Shown here: positions 16,955 through 25,196 of the stretch, piece by piece | Layout of the letters: each line of letters starts with the position of its first letter | Numbering within the stretch: position 1 is the first letter of the stretch | NCBI GenBank assembly: GCA_012035135.1 | Contig: JAAUPI010000019.1 | Span: forward strand, 1-38,319 | DNA from: Microcoleus sp. CSU_2_2 | GTDB taxonomy: Bacteria > Cyanobacteriota > Cyanobacteriia > Cyanobacteriales > Microcoleaceae | Direction: 5' to 3' | DNA: 38,319 bases | Program-made: the position numbers and the translations under genes | The notes under the pieces: model-generated | What the model saw: only the letters and a program-made list of their open reading frames with translations | The model's database searches: none | What the model was told of the DNA's origin: nothing

Positions 16955-19693
16955 TCAACTAGCAGCTTCATTCACCGGGAAACGATCGATTAACTGCATC
17001 GCCCGACAAGCATTCCTCCGCAAAGAATCCGACACATGAGGTACGTGAGGGATCTGAGATAAGAAATCCAAAGTCCGGCGCAAAATCCGCACCACATCCC
17101 CTTCATCCAAACTCGTATGGCTGACCATTTCCAGCCATTCAACGCCCAGAGCCCACTGTTCCACCAAAGTCACTAAATCCCGTTCCAGCCAGATGGGAAT
17201 AGCAGCGTCATGTCGGTACTGCACTTGAAACAACCTGCGTCGCAGCCCTTTTTGCAGATTGTCCAAAGGTGCCAAAACTTCCGGAGATAGCGAGTAATGC
17301 GTCCAACTATCGGGCCTCGAAACTTCCGTAACTAAGGCAGCGCAAGCAGCAGCGAGGTGGTGGGGGTCGAGTTCGTCAAATTCCGCCGACATCAAGGACA
17401 AACCCAACCACAGTTCGTTATCGCCGCGAATGGCAGCACAAGCTTGGCCCAAGATTGTGGGTACTAATCTATCCGTGGCCTCATCTCGCTTCCCATCGGC
17501 CGAGACTACCCTTTCCAAACAGCCAAAACTCAGCAAAATGTCGATTAAGTTGAGAAATTCTTCCCAGTAGCGGGCTTGCTGCTTTTCCAAGTCCTGTTGG
17601 CTTTTGCGTATTTCATTGTGCAATTCTTTTCTGCGTCGCTGCCGCTTGAGCAAAGTACCCGGATTGCCCCATTCTAAAACAGGGTGAATTTCTAGCTTAG
17701 CTTCTAGAGCTGCGATTTTCTGCTGTTGGTCGATCGCCCCTGGACTCGGTTCAGGCGTTGGCAGTTCGGGGATTGATTTGGCAATCGGGACAGTTTCTTC
17801 GGTTCCCATGCCACACTGGCCGAGTCTCAGGGGCATTTCCGGCGGCGGGTTCAAATTGTCCACTACCTGCAAGCGTGGCAATTGAGCGTGCAGCGTTGCC
17901 ACATCGCTAATTGCAACTACATACCAGCGGTTGTCTTTCCCCAAACACACCAAATTTGGTGCTTGGCCCGAACCTGCGGTTTTGGCAACCAGCACGGCGG
18001 GTACCGGAGGTGCGTGCGTTCGCTTGGCTGTAGGAACGTGCTTGCCTTTGAGGCTCAGAACTGTGCCGAGCACGGCAAAAGCCACGGCCACGGACATATC
18101 CTTAATCCGGGCCTCTTCTGCTTGCTGCAATAAAGTTTTCAGCAGGCGTTTTTCTTCTTTGAGCCTTCCCTGTAACTTTTCATAATGAGCGAGCTGTTTT
18201 TCGAGGTTGGCGACATCGCCACCCGCAGCCAGGGACTCCTCCAACAAAGCAAATTCTGCCAGCAGCCGATCGAGTTCTTCTTGCTGAGGCTGCAAGTACA
18301 AAGTAGACAGGTATTGACCAAAACTCCGTTCTACTAACTCTTTAGCTTCTTCGAGAGTGTGAGTTTGCAGCAAATTCAGCACCATGCCGTAGCTGGGCGT
18401 AAACTGACTGGCGAGGGGGTCGGCTTTTGCTGTTGCCAAATAAGAAGCTTCTTTTGCCCCTTCAAAGCGGGTCTGAACGGCCACTACGTATCCCCGCTCG
18501 TCCATGCCCCGCCGACCAGCCCGACCGGCCATTTGCAGGAATTCCGAAGCATTCAGGAGGCGGTGTCCCTTGTCCGTGCGTTTAGACAGGGTGGAAATGA
18601 CTGTAGTGCGGGCGGGCATATTAATCCCGGCGGCCAGGGTTTCGGTGGCAAATACGACTTTTATTAAACCTCGACCAAACAGTTCTTCTACTAAACCTTT
18701 CCAAGCTGGTAATATGCCTGCGTGGTGAGCTGCAACGCCTTTTAAAAGAGCTTCTTTTTGACCGAAGCGTTCTGCTTCCGGGTTTCGATGTAAAAAATCA
18801 TCAATAATGCGTTTGAGTTCGGCGGCTTCGGCTTCGTTAACGAGAGAAACACTCCCAACTTCTGCTACTGCTTGGTCGCAACCGCGACGACTGAAGATGA
18901 AGTAAATTGCTGGGAGCATATCTCGATCGTCCAACCGAGATAAAACATCGGTCAAACTGGGAACAGGAATACTGCCTCTTTCTACTTTTTGCTGCTTTTT
19001 TTTGGGAACTAACCGCAGATTAGCTCTCGTGCCGGTGTCGTCTAGCAGGGGAAACAGCCCTTTTTGATTGGCAAAGTGGAATTCCAGTGGCACTGGACGA
19101 AAGTCGGAGTAGACTAGCTCGGTGGGGCCGTGAACTTTGTTAATCCAATCTGTGAGTTGCCCGCTATTAGCAACGGTTGCCGAGAGTGCGAGTAGTTGAA
19201 TTTCGCCTGAACAGTAGATGATCGATTCTTCCCAGACTGTACCCCGCTGGCGATCGTTCATGTAGTGGCATTCGTCTAGAACTACAGTTTCGACTCCGGT
19301 TAGGGAAGCACCAACAGCTCCGATCGGCGTACCGTAGAGCATATTACGAAATATTTCCGTAGTCATCACCAAAATCGGGGCATCTCGGTTGACAGAGATG
19401 TCGCCCGTCAGCAAACCTACCCTGTCGTCTCCAAATTGCCTGCGGAAGTCGCGCAGCTTTTGGTTAGAGAGAGCTTTGAGAGGAGTGGTGTAGAAGACGC
19501 GACGCCCCCGCGAGAGTGCTTGGTGGATGGCGTATTCCCCGATTAATGTTTTCCCGGAGCCTGTGGGGGCGCACACGACAACAGATTTGCCTGCATCGAG
19601 GGCAGCGATTGCCTCTCTCTGAAAGTTATCTAGCTCGAATGGGAATATAGTCTTCAGATCCAGCTCTAGGCGGTTCTGGGAGGTATCAGGCAC
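16955..19693 (-). CDS. Ski2-like DEAD/DEAH-box RNA helicase
   Basis: 912-aa helicase with motif I APTGSGKT, Ia TTPLKALSNQ, II LDECHYMND (DEVH type), III LSATVAN and VI QMAGRAGRRGMD. A long middle region with a coiled section and a C-terminal helical DSHCT-like domain follow, as in Ski2/Mtr4 proteins and the chloroplast ISE2 type. Such enzymes unwind RNA for rRNA maturation or decay; the exact role here is inferred. The only sensible start is GTG at 19693, because the next Met lies inside the helicase core and homology begins at IFPFELDNFQ near residue 15. There is no Shine-Dalgarno sequence, and TATAAT stands seven bases upstream of the GTG, so the message may be nearly leaderless. Confidence 0.93.
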   Translation of the reverse strand: MPDTSQNRLELDLKTIFPFELDNFQREAIAALDAGKSVVVCAPTGSGKTLIGEYAIHQALSRGRRVFYTTPLKALSNQKLRDFRRQFGDDRVGLLTGDISVNRDAPILVMTTEIFRNMLYGTPIGAVGASLTGVETVVLDECHYMNDRQRGTVWEESIIYCSGEIQLLALSATVANSGQLTDWINKVHGPTELVYSDFRPVPLEFHFANQKGLFPLLDDTGTRANLRLVPKKKQQKVERGSIPVPSLTDVLSRLDDRDMLPAIYFIFSRRGCDQAVAEVGSVSLVNEAEAAELKRIIDDFLHRNPEAERFGQKEALLKGVAAHHAGILPAWKGLVEELFGRGLIKVVFATETLAAGINMPARTTVISTLSKRTDKGHRLLNASEFLQMAGRAGRRGMDERGYVVAVQTRFEGAKEASYLATAKADPLASQFTPSYGMVLNLLQTHTLEEAKELVERSFGQYLSTLYLQPQQEELDRLLAEFALLEESLAAGGDVANLEKQLAHYEKLQGRLKEEKRLLKTLLQQAEEARIKDMSVAVAFAVLGTVLSLKGKHVPTAKRTHAPPVPAVLVAKTAGSGQAPNLVCLGKDNRWYVVAISDVATLHAQLPRLQVVDNLNPPPEMPLRLGQCGMGTEETVPIAKSIPELPTPEPSPGAIDQQQKIAALEAKLEIHPVLEWGNPGTLLKRQRRRKELHNEIRKSQQDLEKQQARYWEEFLNLIDILLSFGCLERVVSADGKRDEATDRLVPTILGQACAAIRGDNELWLGLSLMSAEFDELDPHHLAAACAALVTEVSRPDSWTHYSLSPEVLAPLDNLQKGLRRRLFQVQYRHDAAIPIWLERDLVTLVEQWALGVEWLEMVSHTSLDEGDVVRILRRTLDFLSQIPHVPHVSDSLRRNACRAMQLIDRFPVNEAAS

Positions 19694-19700
19694 TGGGATT

Positions 19701-19730
19701 ATTATAAGGTTGCAGGGTAAGTGTGGTTAA
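19701..19730 (-). promoter_or_regulatory. Candidate promoter of the helicase gene
   Basis: On the minus strand TTAACC (19725-19730) and TATAAT (19701-19706) are separated by 18 nt. The -10 is perfect and the -35 matches four of six. Transcription would begin at or just before the GTG at 19693, giving almost no leader. Confidence 0.35.
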
Positions 19731-19796
19731 ATCTTGCTTACAGAAAGGCAGCAAAGAACTCTACTAATTTTAAACCTTCGCCACCAAATCGGCTAT

Positions 19797-19925
19797 GAAG
19801 GAAGGGGGAAGGGGGAAGAAGGAAGAAGGAAGAGGGAAGAGGGAAGAGGGAAAAAACTATTGCCAATGCCCAATGCCCAATCCCCAATTCTCAATTCCCA
19901 ATTCCCAATTCCCCACTCCCCACTC
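19797..19925. repeat. 60-nt homopurine tract followed by AATTCCC-type repeats
   Basis: 19797-19856 contains only A and G on the plus strand (GGGGGAAG, GGAAGAA and AGAGGGA units). 19863-19925 is made of CAATGCCC, CAATTCCC and CCCCACT units. Both are common forms of low-complexity intergenic repeat in filamentous cyanobacteria. This region is open in the frame of the next gene but is unlikely to be translated. Confidence 0.8.
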
Positions 19926-19958
19926 TTTGTCTCTCCCAATCTTCAAGTTTCGTTGTCT

Positions 19959-21092
19959 ATGATTCCTGTTATTTCGAGTATTCCTGTGGTGCAGCTTGCT
20001 TCGGGCGATCGACTTTCGCTGCAAGTCTATCAATTCCAAGGTGCCGTTCCTGGCAAAAAGGCTTATCTTCAGTCTAACCTCCACGGCGCTGAGATCAGCG
20101 GCAATGCCGTTATTTACCAATTAATTGACTTTTTCATATCCTTGGACAGCAGTCAGTTAATCGGCGAAGTTTGGCTAGTTCCTGTTTGCAATCCTGTGGG
20201 TGTCAGTCAGCGATCGCACCATTTTTCACCGGGTCGCTACAATCTTTATGATGGGGAAGATTGGAACCGGATTTTTTGGGATTTTGAAAAGCAAGGCGAA
20301 GATATTCTGGGTTTTGCTAAATCTCACATGAATCTCGATGCCGATACTGTCAAAGCTAATTATAGAAAAGCGATTGCTTTGAGTTTTGCCAAGGAGTTAG
20401 CTAGAATTAAGGCTCCTAGTTGCCGACCTTACAGCGAACTTTACCGATACCAGCTACAATCTTTATGTTTGGATGCTGACTACGTGCTTGACTTGCACAG
20501 TTCGACGAATCAAAGTTTAGATTACCTTTACTGTTTTAGTTCTCGCGAGAAAAGTGCGAAAGCTTTTTTGCTCGATCGCGGCATCTTGATGGACGATTAC
20601 GATGGCGATGCTTTTGACGAGGCGTTTCTCAAGCCTTGGCTGGCGTTGGAGAAGATTTTAGCTCAGTTGGGAAGTACGATCGAATTTGACATTGAATCTT
20701 GGACTCTAGAATTAGGTTCGGGAATGGAACTCAATCCCGAGTCGGTGGCGAATGGTTTGCGGGGAATCAAAAATTACTTAGTAAGTAAGGGTTTATTGAA
20801 ACTCGATGGATTTCCCCTCCCGGAAACGGCGATGCATGAAGTTATTTTCACCCCCAAGAATTCGGTGAAAAAATACTACGCCCCGGCTGGTGGGATGATT
20901 CAAAATCGAGTGCAATTAGGGAGTAGTGTTAAAAAGGGCGATCGGCTTTATCAAATTCTTAGCTTTAACAAAAATGGAGAATTTCCCAGTTTTGTTGACG
21001 TTTGTGCTGAATCAGATGTTTTCATTTTTGATGTTTCGATCAATCATTCAGTAAATCAAGGAGAGTATGTGTTGTCCGTGATGGCAGATTGA
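19959..21092 (+). CDS. Succinylglutamate desuccinylase/aspartoacylase family zinc hydrolase
   Basis: 377 aa from the ATG at 19959. A TTG start at 19734 is possible on paper but would translate the low-complexity repeats. Zinc-binding residues fit H42 and E45 in SNLHGAEISGN and H180 in YVLDLHSS; the catalytic Glu fits E251 in TLELGSG. The fold is that of the carboxypeptidase-like AstE/AspA group, which removes acyl groups from amino acids or related amides. The C-terminal 80 residues form a small beta-rich domain (YAPAGGMIQNRVQLGSSVKKGD). The substrate is unknown, and there is no arginine-catabolism operon around it. It runs convergent with the GUN4 gene. Confidence 0.87.
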   Translation: MIPVISSIPVVQLASGDRLSLQVYQFQGAVPGKKAYLQSNLHGAEISGNAVIYQLIDFFISLDSSQLIGEVWLVPVCNPVGVSQRSHHFSPGRYNLYDGEDWNRIFWDFEKQGEDILGFAKSHMNLDADTVKANYRKAIALSFAKELARIKAPSCRPYSELYRYQLQSLCLDADYVLDLHSSTNQSLDYLYCFSSREKSAKAFLLDRGILMDDYDGDAFDEAFLKPWLALEKILAQLGSTIEFDIESWTLELGSGMELNPESVANGLRGIKNYLVSKGLLKLDGFPLPETAMHEVIFTPKNSVKKYYAPAGGMIQNRVQLGSSVKKGDRLYQILSFNKNGEFPSFVDVCAESDVFIFDVSINHSVNQGEYVLSVMAD

Positions 21093-21109
21093 GTTGTGCG
21101 AAGATTGTA

Positions 21110-21177
21110 GGGGCGAAGCATTCGGGCGATCGATTTTGAGGCTAACTCAAGGTTTTTAGCTCCGAATGCTTCGCCCC
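21110..21177. repeat. Perfect 16-bp inverted repeat between convergent genes
   Basis: GGGGCGAAGCATTCGG (21110-21125) and its exact complement CCGAATGCTTCGCCCC (21162-21177) enclose 36 nt. The position between two convergent genes suits a two-way terminator. The sequence style is that of a dispersed cyanobacterial repeat or small non-autonomous element. Confidence 0.75.
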
Positions 21178-21245
21178 ATATTCGCCCCATCCACGCGAGT
21201 AAACTCTTTGATTCGTTAAACGGTGGATTTATCTCAAATTATCGA

Positions 21246-21806
21246 TCAAACCGTTCCTTTATTACATTTCAAAAGTCTCGATGCGATCGCCTTGAAAATA
21301 ACCCCCCCCAAACCCGCCAGAACCGCAGATTCCTGCTCGAAAGACCCCGACTCAATTTCTACTCCCACCAACCCGACAAACAAGGCGACAACTGGAAGGT
21401 GAGCTTCTGGTGCTGTTTCGGAAAAATTGAGGTGGCTGTAGCGGAGTTTTTCGCCTTGTTTTAACCAGCCCACCCTATAACGAAATGTCTGCCAAACTTC
21501 GCTATCATCTTCAGTGCTTTCTCTCACATTTTCATAAATGCGCTGCTGCACGCTAAAACCAAAGTGACCGTTAGAATATTTTACCCAAAGTTGGTCAATA
21601 GTCTGCAAGTCCTCGTAGGGAAATTTCTCAATACTTTCTCGATCCAGCCATCCTTTTTCCTCTTGTTTCGCTGCCTGCAGCATCAATCTAGCGGTTTCCC
21701 GATCGGCTTCTTGCCAGTTTTTGGATGCTAGGGAATTCCGCAATTTGCTATAATCTATACCCACTGCTGAAACTAACTTGACTTCGTTTTTTTCGGTTTT
21801 GAACAT
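21246..21806 (-). CDS. GUN4-domain protein
   Basis: 186 aa from the ATG at 21806, with AGGT about a dozen bases upstream; the preceding GTG would add one residue. A GUN4 fold is seen at about residues 14-125: KLRNSLASKNWQEADRET, then LDRESIEKFPYEDLQTIDQLW and the aromatic loop GHFGFSVQQRIY. In the canonical family, GUN4 binds porphyrins and stimulates magnesium chelatase. Cyanobacteria also encode several GUN4-domain paralogues of unknown role, often as fusions. This one lacks a kinase or protease fusion and has a C-terminal segment (about 130-186) ending in an Ala/Gly/Leu-rich stretch. I call it a GUN4-domain protein rather than the chelatase activator itself. Confidence 0.82.
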   Translation of the reverse strand: MFKTEKNEVKLVSAVGIDYSKLRNSLASKNWQEADRETARLMLQAAKQEEKGWLDRESIEKFPYEDLQTIDQLWVKYSNGHFGFSVQQRIYENVRESTEDDSEVWQTFRYRVGWLKQGEKLRYSHLNFSETAPEAHLPVVALFVGLVGVEIESGSFEQESAVLAGLGGVIFKAIASRLLKCNKGTV

Positions 21807-21985
21807 CACTAAATTCTACCTTTTTTGTAGTAATTGAGGGCGGTGTTTCCGTGTTAACTCTATCTTGCGAACAATGGCTTAATTAAGCAGGCTAATCCGA
21901 TGATTTTAGTTTGCTGTGCTACACTTTCAATTGGCTTTCTGCATATAATAGTTTGCGAGCGGGTCTGTCGAGAACGGTTTCGATG

Positions 21986-22011
21986 AGATATTTCTGGTAG
22001 GTGAAATATCT
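21986..22011. repeat. Perfect 9-bp inverted repeat in the GUN4 upstream gap
   Basis: AGATATTTC and GAAATATCT enclose an 8-nt loop. It is about 180 nt upstream of the GUN4 start. Its function is unknown; an operator or a repeat remnant are both possible. Confidence 0.4.
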
Positions 22012-22023
22012 TGTGTCTTATAT

Positions 22024-22056
22024 AACTATCAACTATCAACTATCAACTGTCAACTA
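22024..22056. repeat. Heptamer tandem repeat (AACTATC / AACTGTC)
   Basis: Four and a half copies of the 7-nt unit run directly into the signal-peptidase fragment, marking its upstream breakpoint. Confidence 0.85.
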
Positions 22057-22311
22057 ATTGTAGACAAATTAAGCTATCACTTTCAAGACCCGCAGCGAGG
22101 CGATATTGTGGTATTTTCAGCGCCAGCACAGGCATTGGCTGTGTGCGGTTTGCCACCCTCCTTTAGCGATCCTTTTGTCAAAGGGGCGCTCGGACTACCG
22201 GGCGATCGAGTTGAGGTAAAATCAGGTCAAATCTATATTAATGGACAATTATTGCAAGAATCCTACCCGGCAAAATCGCCAAACTATCGAAAATTAACTA
22301 ATTATGGTTGA
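22057..22311 (+). pseudogene. lepB: Fragment of a signal peptidase I gene
   Basis: An in-frame stretch from 22057 reads IVDKLSYHFQDPQRGDIVVF, then VKGALGLPGDRVEV and GQIYINGQLL. These are the box C/D region and the catalytic-Lys region of cyanobacterial type I signal peptidases. The catalytic Ser segment and the membrane anchor are missing upstream, where heptamer repeats begin. The reading ends at a stop after KLTNYG, just before the part that normally carries the GDNRN box. With both ends gone it cannot be an active peptidase. It meets the phosphodiester-glycosidase gene tail to tail and overlaps it by 10 nt. Confidence 0.85.
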
Positions 22312-24584
22312 ATGAAAATACCGATCGCATTGTGAACTCTCGCAGCAGTAGACGGCGGTCGATCGAGCAAACTCCCTCCCAAATACAAACTCGTCGAACT
22401 TCCCCCATCCAAATTTAAAGCCTCCACAGCACCCATTTGCTGCAATATCTGTGCCAATTCTGCGAAGTTTGGACCGCTCCCACCTGCGCGATTGTGCACG
22501 GCTACAATTAGCAAATTCCCCGCAGCATTTCGCCCGATCGCACTCCGAATCGCCGTCTGTTTAACATAGGCATCGCTAAACCCTTCCGCCTTTGCATCCA
22601 GAACAATTCGACTGTTTTTGACTAACACTGGTCCGCCGCCTAAAATATACGGAAAACGGCTAAAATCAGCCGGAATTGTGTTAGTTTCAATGCGCAATAA
22701 TGTGCCAGGTGTCAGTTGAGGGGCGATCGACAAATCGGAACGCAATGCTAAAATATAACCGTTGGCTGGAATCGTAAAAGTTGTTTTTCCCGTCGCACCT
22801 CCGGGAGATTGACTGATCGTGCGATCGCCCGCCACTGTTACAATTATTTCATTGTCCGAAAATGGAGTATAAGTTGTTCCCCAATCGGGGTTGTAGCGAC
22901 CGATTCCTGATTGCACGTAGGCGCTATTTAAATGGGAAATAGGCAAACGTTGATTTGTCGGAGTTATCAAGGTTTCTTGCAAGGTCAAACGATTGATCAA
23001 AAATTCGCCCCGATCGTTCCAGGCGATCGCCCCGCGATTCAAAATAGGTCCGGAAAGCCATTTATTGTCACGCCGAATCGCCCCTAAAGCTAACCGATTA
23101 ATGCGATTGAAAAATCCTGCATTAATTGCAGCCACCGTTCCCGAAACTTCGGCTGTTTGTAATAGCGGTGCAGTCCCTTTATCTGTCGGCGGATTGCTGA
23201 GAATTGGTCTAATTTTGAGATGAGTTTGACGCGGATTCACTTCTAACGAAACTACAGGGAAACGCGCAGTTCCTATATTTTGATATTGCTGCCGCCATCG
23301 GACTCCCCGCGCCCAAAGAATGTCTTTTTCGACTAGGGAATCGGGCCGAATGTCGATGACTAATCGATTGGGATTTCCTAAGCTGAAAACTTGGGGACGC
23401 CAGCCTAAAGGGATGGTGACTTTGACTCGCGTTTGATTGCCCGCTGGTTCGATTTTTAGTGATAGTAATTGTTTGCTGGTTTGAAACGCACGCCCAATTA
23501 TAGCGGGTGCGATTTTGGCATCAAGGGCGATCGACCATTCTTGACCGCTGATGGTCGCTGCGGGGGCTACCGGAATCGAGAGGGCGGGTTGTGTTGGGTC
23601 GTCTGGTGTTTCGAGGTTTGGCGTTGTGGCGGTTCTAGCCTGAGGAATAGCGGGCTTTGTGGGGTCGTCCGGGGGATCTCTGGGGGTAGGTTTCGTGGAC
23701 GGGCTGGGTGTATCGACAATGTTAACTTGCCACAGCGCGGCGCGATCGAGATCGACAACAATGCGATCGCCCCATTCTTTCTGGGCTTGCCGAATTCCGG
23801 TAACATTTGTCACAGGGGAGGTGATTCTCAAAGTATTGCCGTCGGCTGACATCTGCCAACCTGCAAGTCTGGCAAAATCTGTCACATCTAAATAACGATA
23901 CTGGCTAGTCGATCGCGTTGCTAAACTTTGAGATTCGGTTAAAGATACAGAAAACCACTGTACGGGCTGTTTGGTATTGTCGGCGGTGTTTAATAAATCT
24001 ACCCCGGCAGATTGCATTAACCCAATGTCGGCAATCCAAGTTCGGATGTTGGGGGATATACTATGTGCGGGTTGTTGCGTCCAAGCCAGGGGAATGATCC
24101 GCCCGTTAATAGAGACTTGGCGGCCGCCTTTGATGGTGGCTGCGGGCGGCAGGGATTGAGTCACAGAGAAGGAAGAAGAACCCCCCCCTAGCCCCAAGGG
24201 GGGAAGGATGAGGGGAGAAGGATGAGCGGAGAAGGATGAATTTAGCTGTGTTTCCCTGATTTTCTGCTTTCCTGTTTTTGGGAGATCCCACTCTGGATGT
24301 TTCACTCTCTCAATGGCATAGTCCGACAGGGGTTGAAACCCCTGTCTCATAGCTGAAGTCCTCTCAAGAGGACTGTCTGTTAATATTTCAGTCGGTTTTA
24401 ACTGACTTTCGCTATTAGCCAGGGAATTGATTCCCTGGCGGGACGTGGCAGCATGAGTTAGCCCCACCTCCTCCAGTTCTTGCGATCGAACTGGAAGATG
24501 CCAAACTGAAGAAAGGACGATCGCCAGTATGGGCGAAATTGAGACTGATAATATTAAACGCCGATCGGACAATATACGTTTCAC
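22302..24584 (-). CDS. Secreted phosphodiester glycosidase-like (NAGPA domain) protein with AMIN-like region
   Basis: About 760 aa. I prefer the GTG at 24584, with AGG about nine bases upstream; a TTG at 24593 is the alternative. A basic N-terminus and hydrophobic helix (RRLILSVSISPILAIVLSSV) form a signal peptide. Residues of about 150-230 look like a copper-amine-oxidase-N-type stretch (QVSINGRIIPLAW). An AMIN-like cell-wall-binding part (VTNVTGIRQAQKEW, VTIPLGWRPQVFSLG) follows. The NAGPA domain (about 480-757) has INAGFFNR, LGGGPVLVKNSR, RSAIGRNAAGN and the signature NLDGGSSTSLYLGG. Family members cleave phosphodiester-linked sugars; a periplasmic or wall role is inferred. Residues of about 45-135 are coded largely by hairpin repeats and low-complexity DNA. 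Confidence 0.85.
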   Translation of the reverse strand: MKRILSDRRLILSVSISPILAIVLSSVWHLPVRSQELEEVGLTHAATSRQGINSLANSESQLKPTEILTDSPLERTSAMRQGFQPLSDYAIERVKHPEWDLPKTGKQKIRETQLNSSFSAHPSPLILPPLGLGGGSSSFSVTQSLPPAATIKGGRQVSINGRIIPLAWTQQPAHSISPNIRTWIADIGLMQSAGVDLLNTADNTKQPVQWFSVSLTESQSLATRSTSQYRYLDVTDFARLAGWQMSADGNTLRITSPVTNVTGIRQAQKEWGDRIVVDLDRAALWQVNIVDTPSPSTKPTPRDPPDDPTKPAIPQARTATTPNLETPDDPTQPALSIPVAPAATISGQEWSIALDAKIAPAIIGRAFQTSKQLLSLKIEPAGNQTRVKVTIPLGWRPQVFSLGNPNRLVIDIRPDSLVEKDILWARGVRWRQQYQNIGTARFPVVSLEVNPRQTHLKIRPILSNPPTDKGTAPLLQTAEVSGTVAAINAGFFNRINRLALGAIRRDNKWLSGPILNRGAIAWNDRGEFLINRLTLQETLITPTNQRLPISHLNSAYVQSGIGRYNPDWGTTYTPFSDNEIIVTVAGDRTISQSPGGATGKTTFTIPANGYILALRSDLSIAPQLTPGTLLRIETNTIPADFSRFPYILGGGPVLVKNSRIVLDAKAEGFSDAYVKQTAIRSAIGRNAAGNLLIVAVHNRAGGSGPNFAELAQILQQMGAVEALNLDGGSSTSLYLGGSLLDRPPSTAARVHNAIGIFIQP
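24171..24242. repeat. Low-complexity repeat inside the glycosidase gene
   Basis: On the plus strand GGAAGAAG, a C7 run, TAGCCCCAAGGGGGG, then repeated GGAGAAGGATGA units. The first part closely matches a stretch in the Fd-GOGAT gene at 27130-27165, where it is read from the other strand. It stays in frame. Confidence 0.8.
24325..24439. repeat. Array of four short hairpins inside a coding sequence
   Basis: Four inverted repeats in series: GACAGGGGTT-GA-AACCCCTGTC (24325-24346), AGTCCTCT-CA-AGAGGACT (24357-24374), AGTCGGTT-TT-AACTGACT (24390-24407, one mismatch) and GCCAGGGAAT-TG-ATTCCCTGGC (24418-24439). All lie in frame in the N-terminal part of the glycosidase gene. The style is that of an intergenic cyanobacterial repeat. 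Confidence 0.9.
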
Positions 24585-24593
24585 AGATCGCAA

Positions 24594-25196
24594 CCTATAA
24601 CTTCGCGGGCGGGTTTTGGGTAAAAATTATCTATTCTCGCCAGATTTTCGGCGCTAAACCCGCCATTAATATGTCATAATTTGTTACTCAAGCCTCTAGG
24701 AGCGTCGCCCGGATATTGGTTTCGGTCAAAATTTTGAATTTTCTTGATAAACTTAATGCTTACGGCTCGAAAGTTGGCTACATAATAAGGCGGGGCTTCA
24801 TAAGGCGTCAACTATACTGCTGCACAGCACCTACTCGCGAGATGGCAGGTGGATTTTGTGTCTCCTACGGCAGCCGAGTAATTCTAAATTGCAGTTGACA
24901 ACAAAGACGAAAATTATACCAACACCTCAAAGTAGGCGATTTTCAAAAAAAAGAATAACTGCTTGATAACAGCATCGTATTCTACGAGACATCTCATGGG
25001 ATATTCGATCGAGATAATTTAAGATCTCCAAACAGGGTTTATGGCCGGGTACTGCCAGCATCAAGGTCAATCTTTATCAAACCTGCATTCTCTTTGCTGT
25101 TTGAGTAGTTACCGTTTTTCCACCGCTGGGCAGGTTTCTCTTTCCAAAGCATATCAACCGCACAACAATCACACACTGTATTAGTATTCAATCAAC
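24594..25196. other. Divergent intergenic region upstream of Fd-GOGAT
   Basis: About 600 nt between the glycosidase gene (minus) and the Fd-GOGAT gene (plus). I see no convincing gene; a short open frame at 24716-24898 has no proper start. A perfect TTGACA stands at 24895-24900, but the nearest -10-like TATACC is only 14 nt away, so it is weak. A 12-bp palindrome TCAAAATTTTGA is at 24727-24738. I looked for a nitrogen-control NtcA box (GTA-N8-TAC) close to the gene and did not find a clear one. Confidence 0.5.

Noticed and set aside
19734..19958. N-terminal extension of the aspartoacylase gene from a TTG
   Set aside because: It would translate purine-tract and AATTCCC-type repeats; the family fold begins at the ATG at 19959.
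22024..22056. Regular repeats that might suggest a CRISPR array
   Set aside because: Units are 7 nt (and 21 or 66 nt elsewhere) with no spacers; no cas gene is present.
24716..24898. 60-codon open frame upstream of Fd-GOGAT
   Set aside because: No ATG, GTG or TTG at its start, no ribosome site and no recognisable motif.
24900..25196. NtcA-binding site expected before a nitrogen-assimilation gene
   Set aside because: No clear GTA-N8-TAC with a suitably placed -10 was found by eye.
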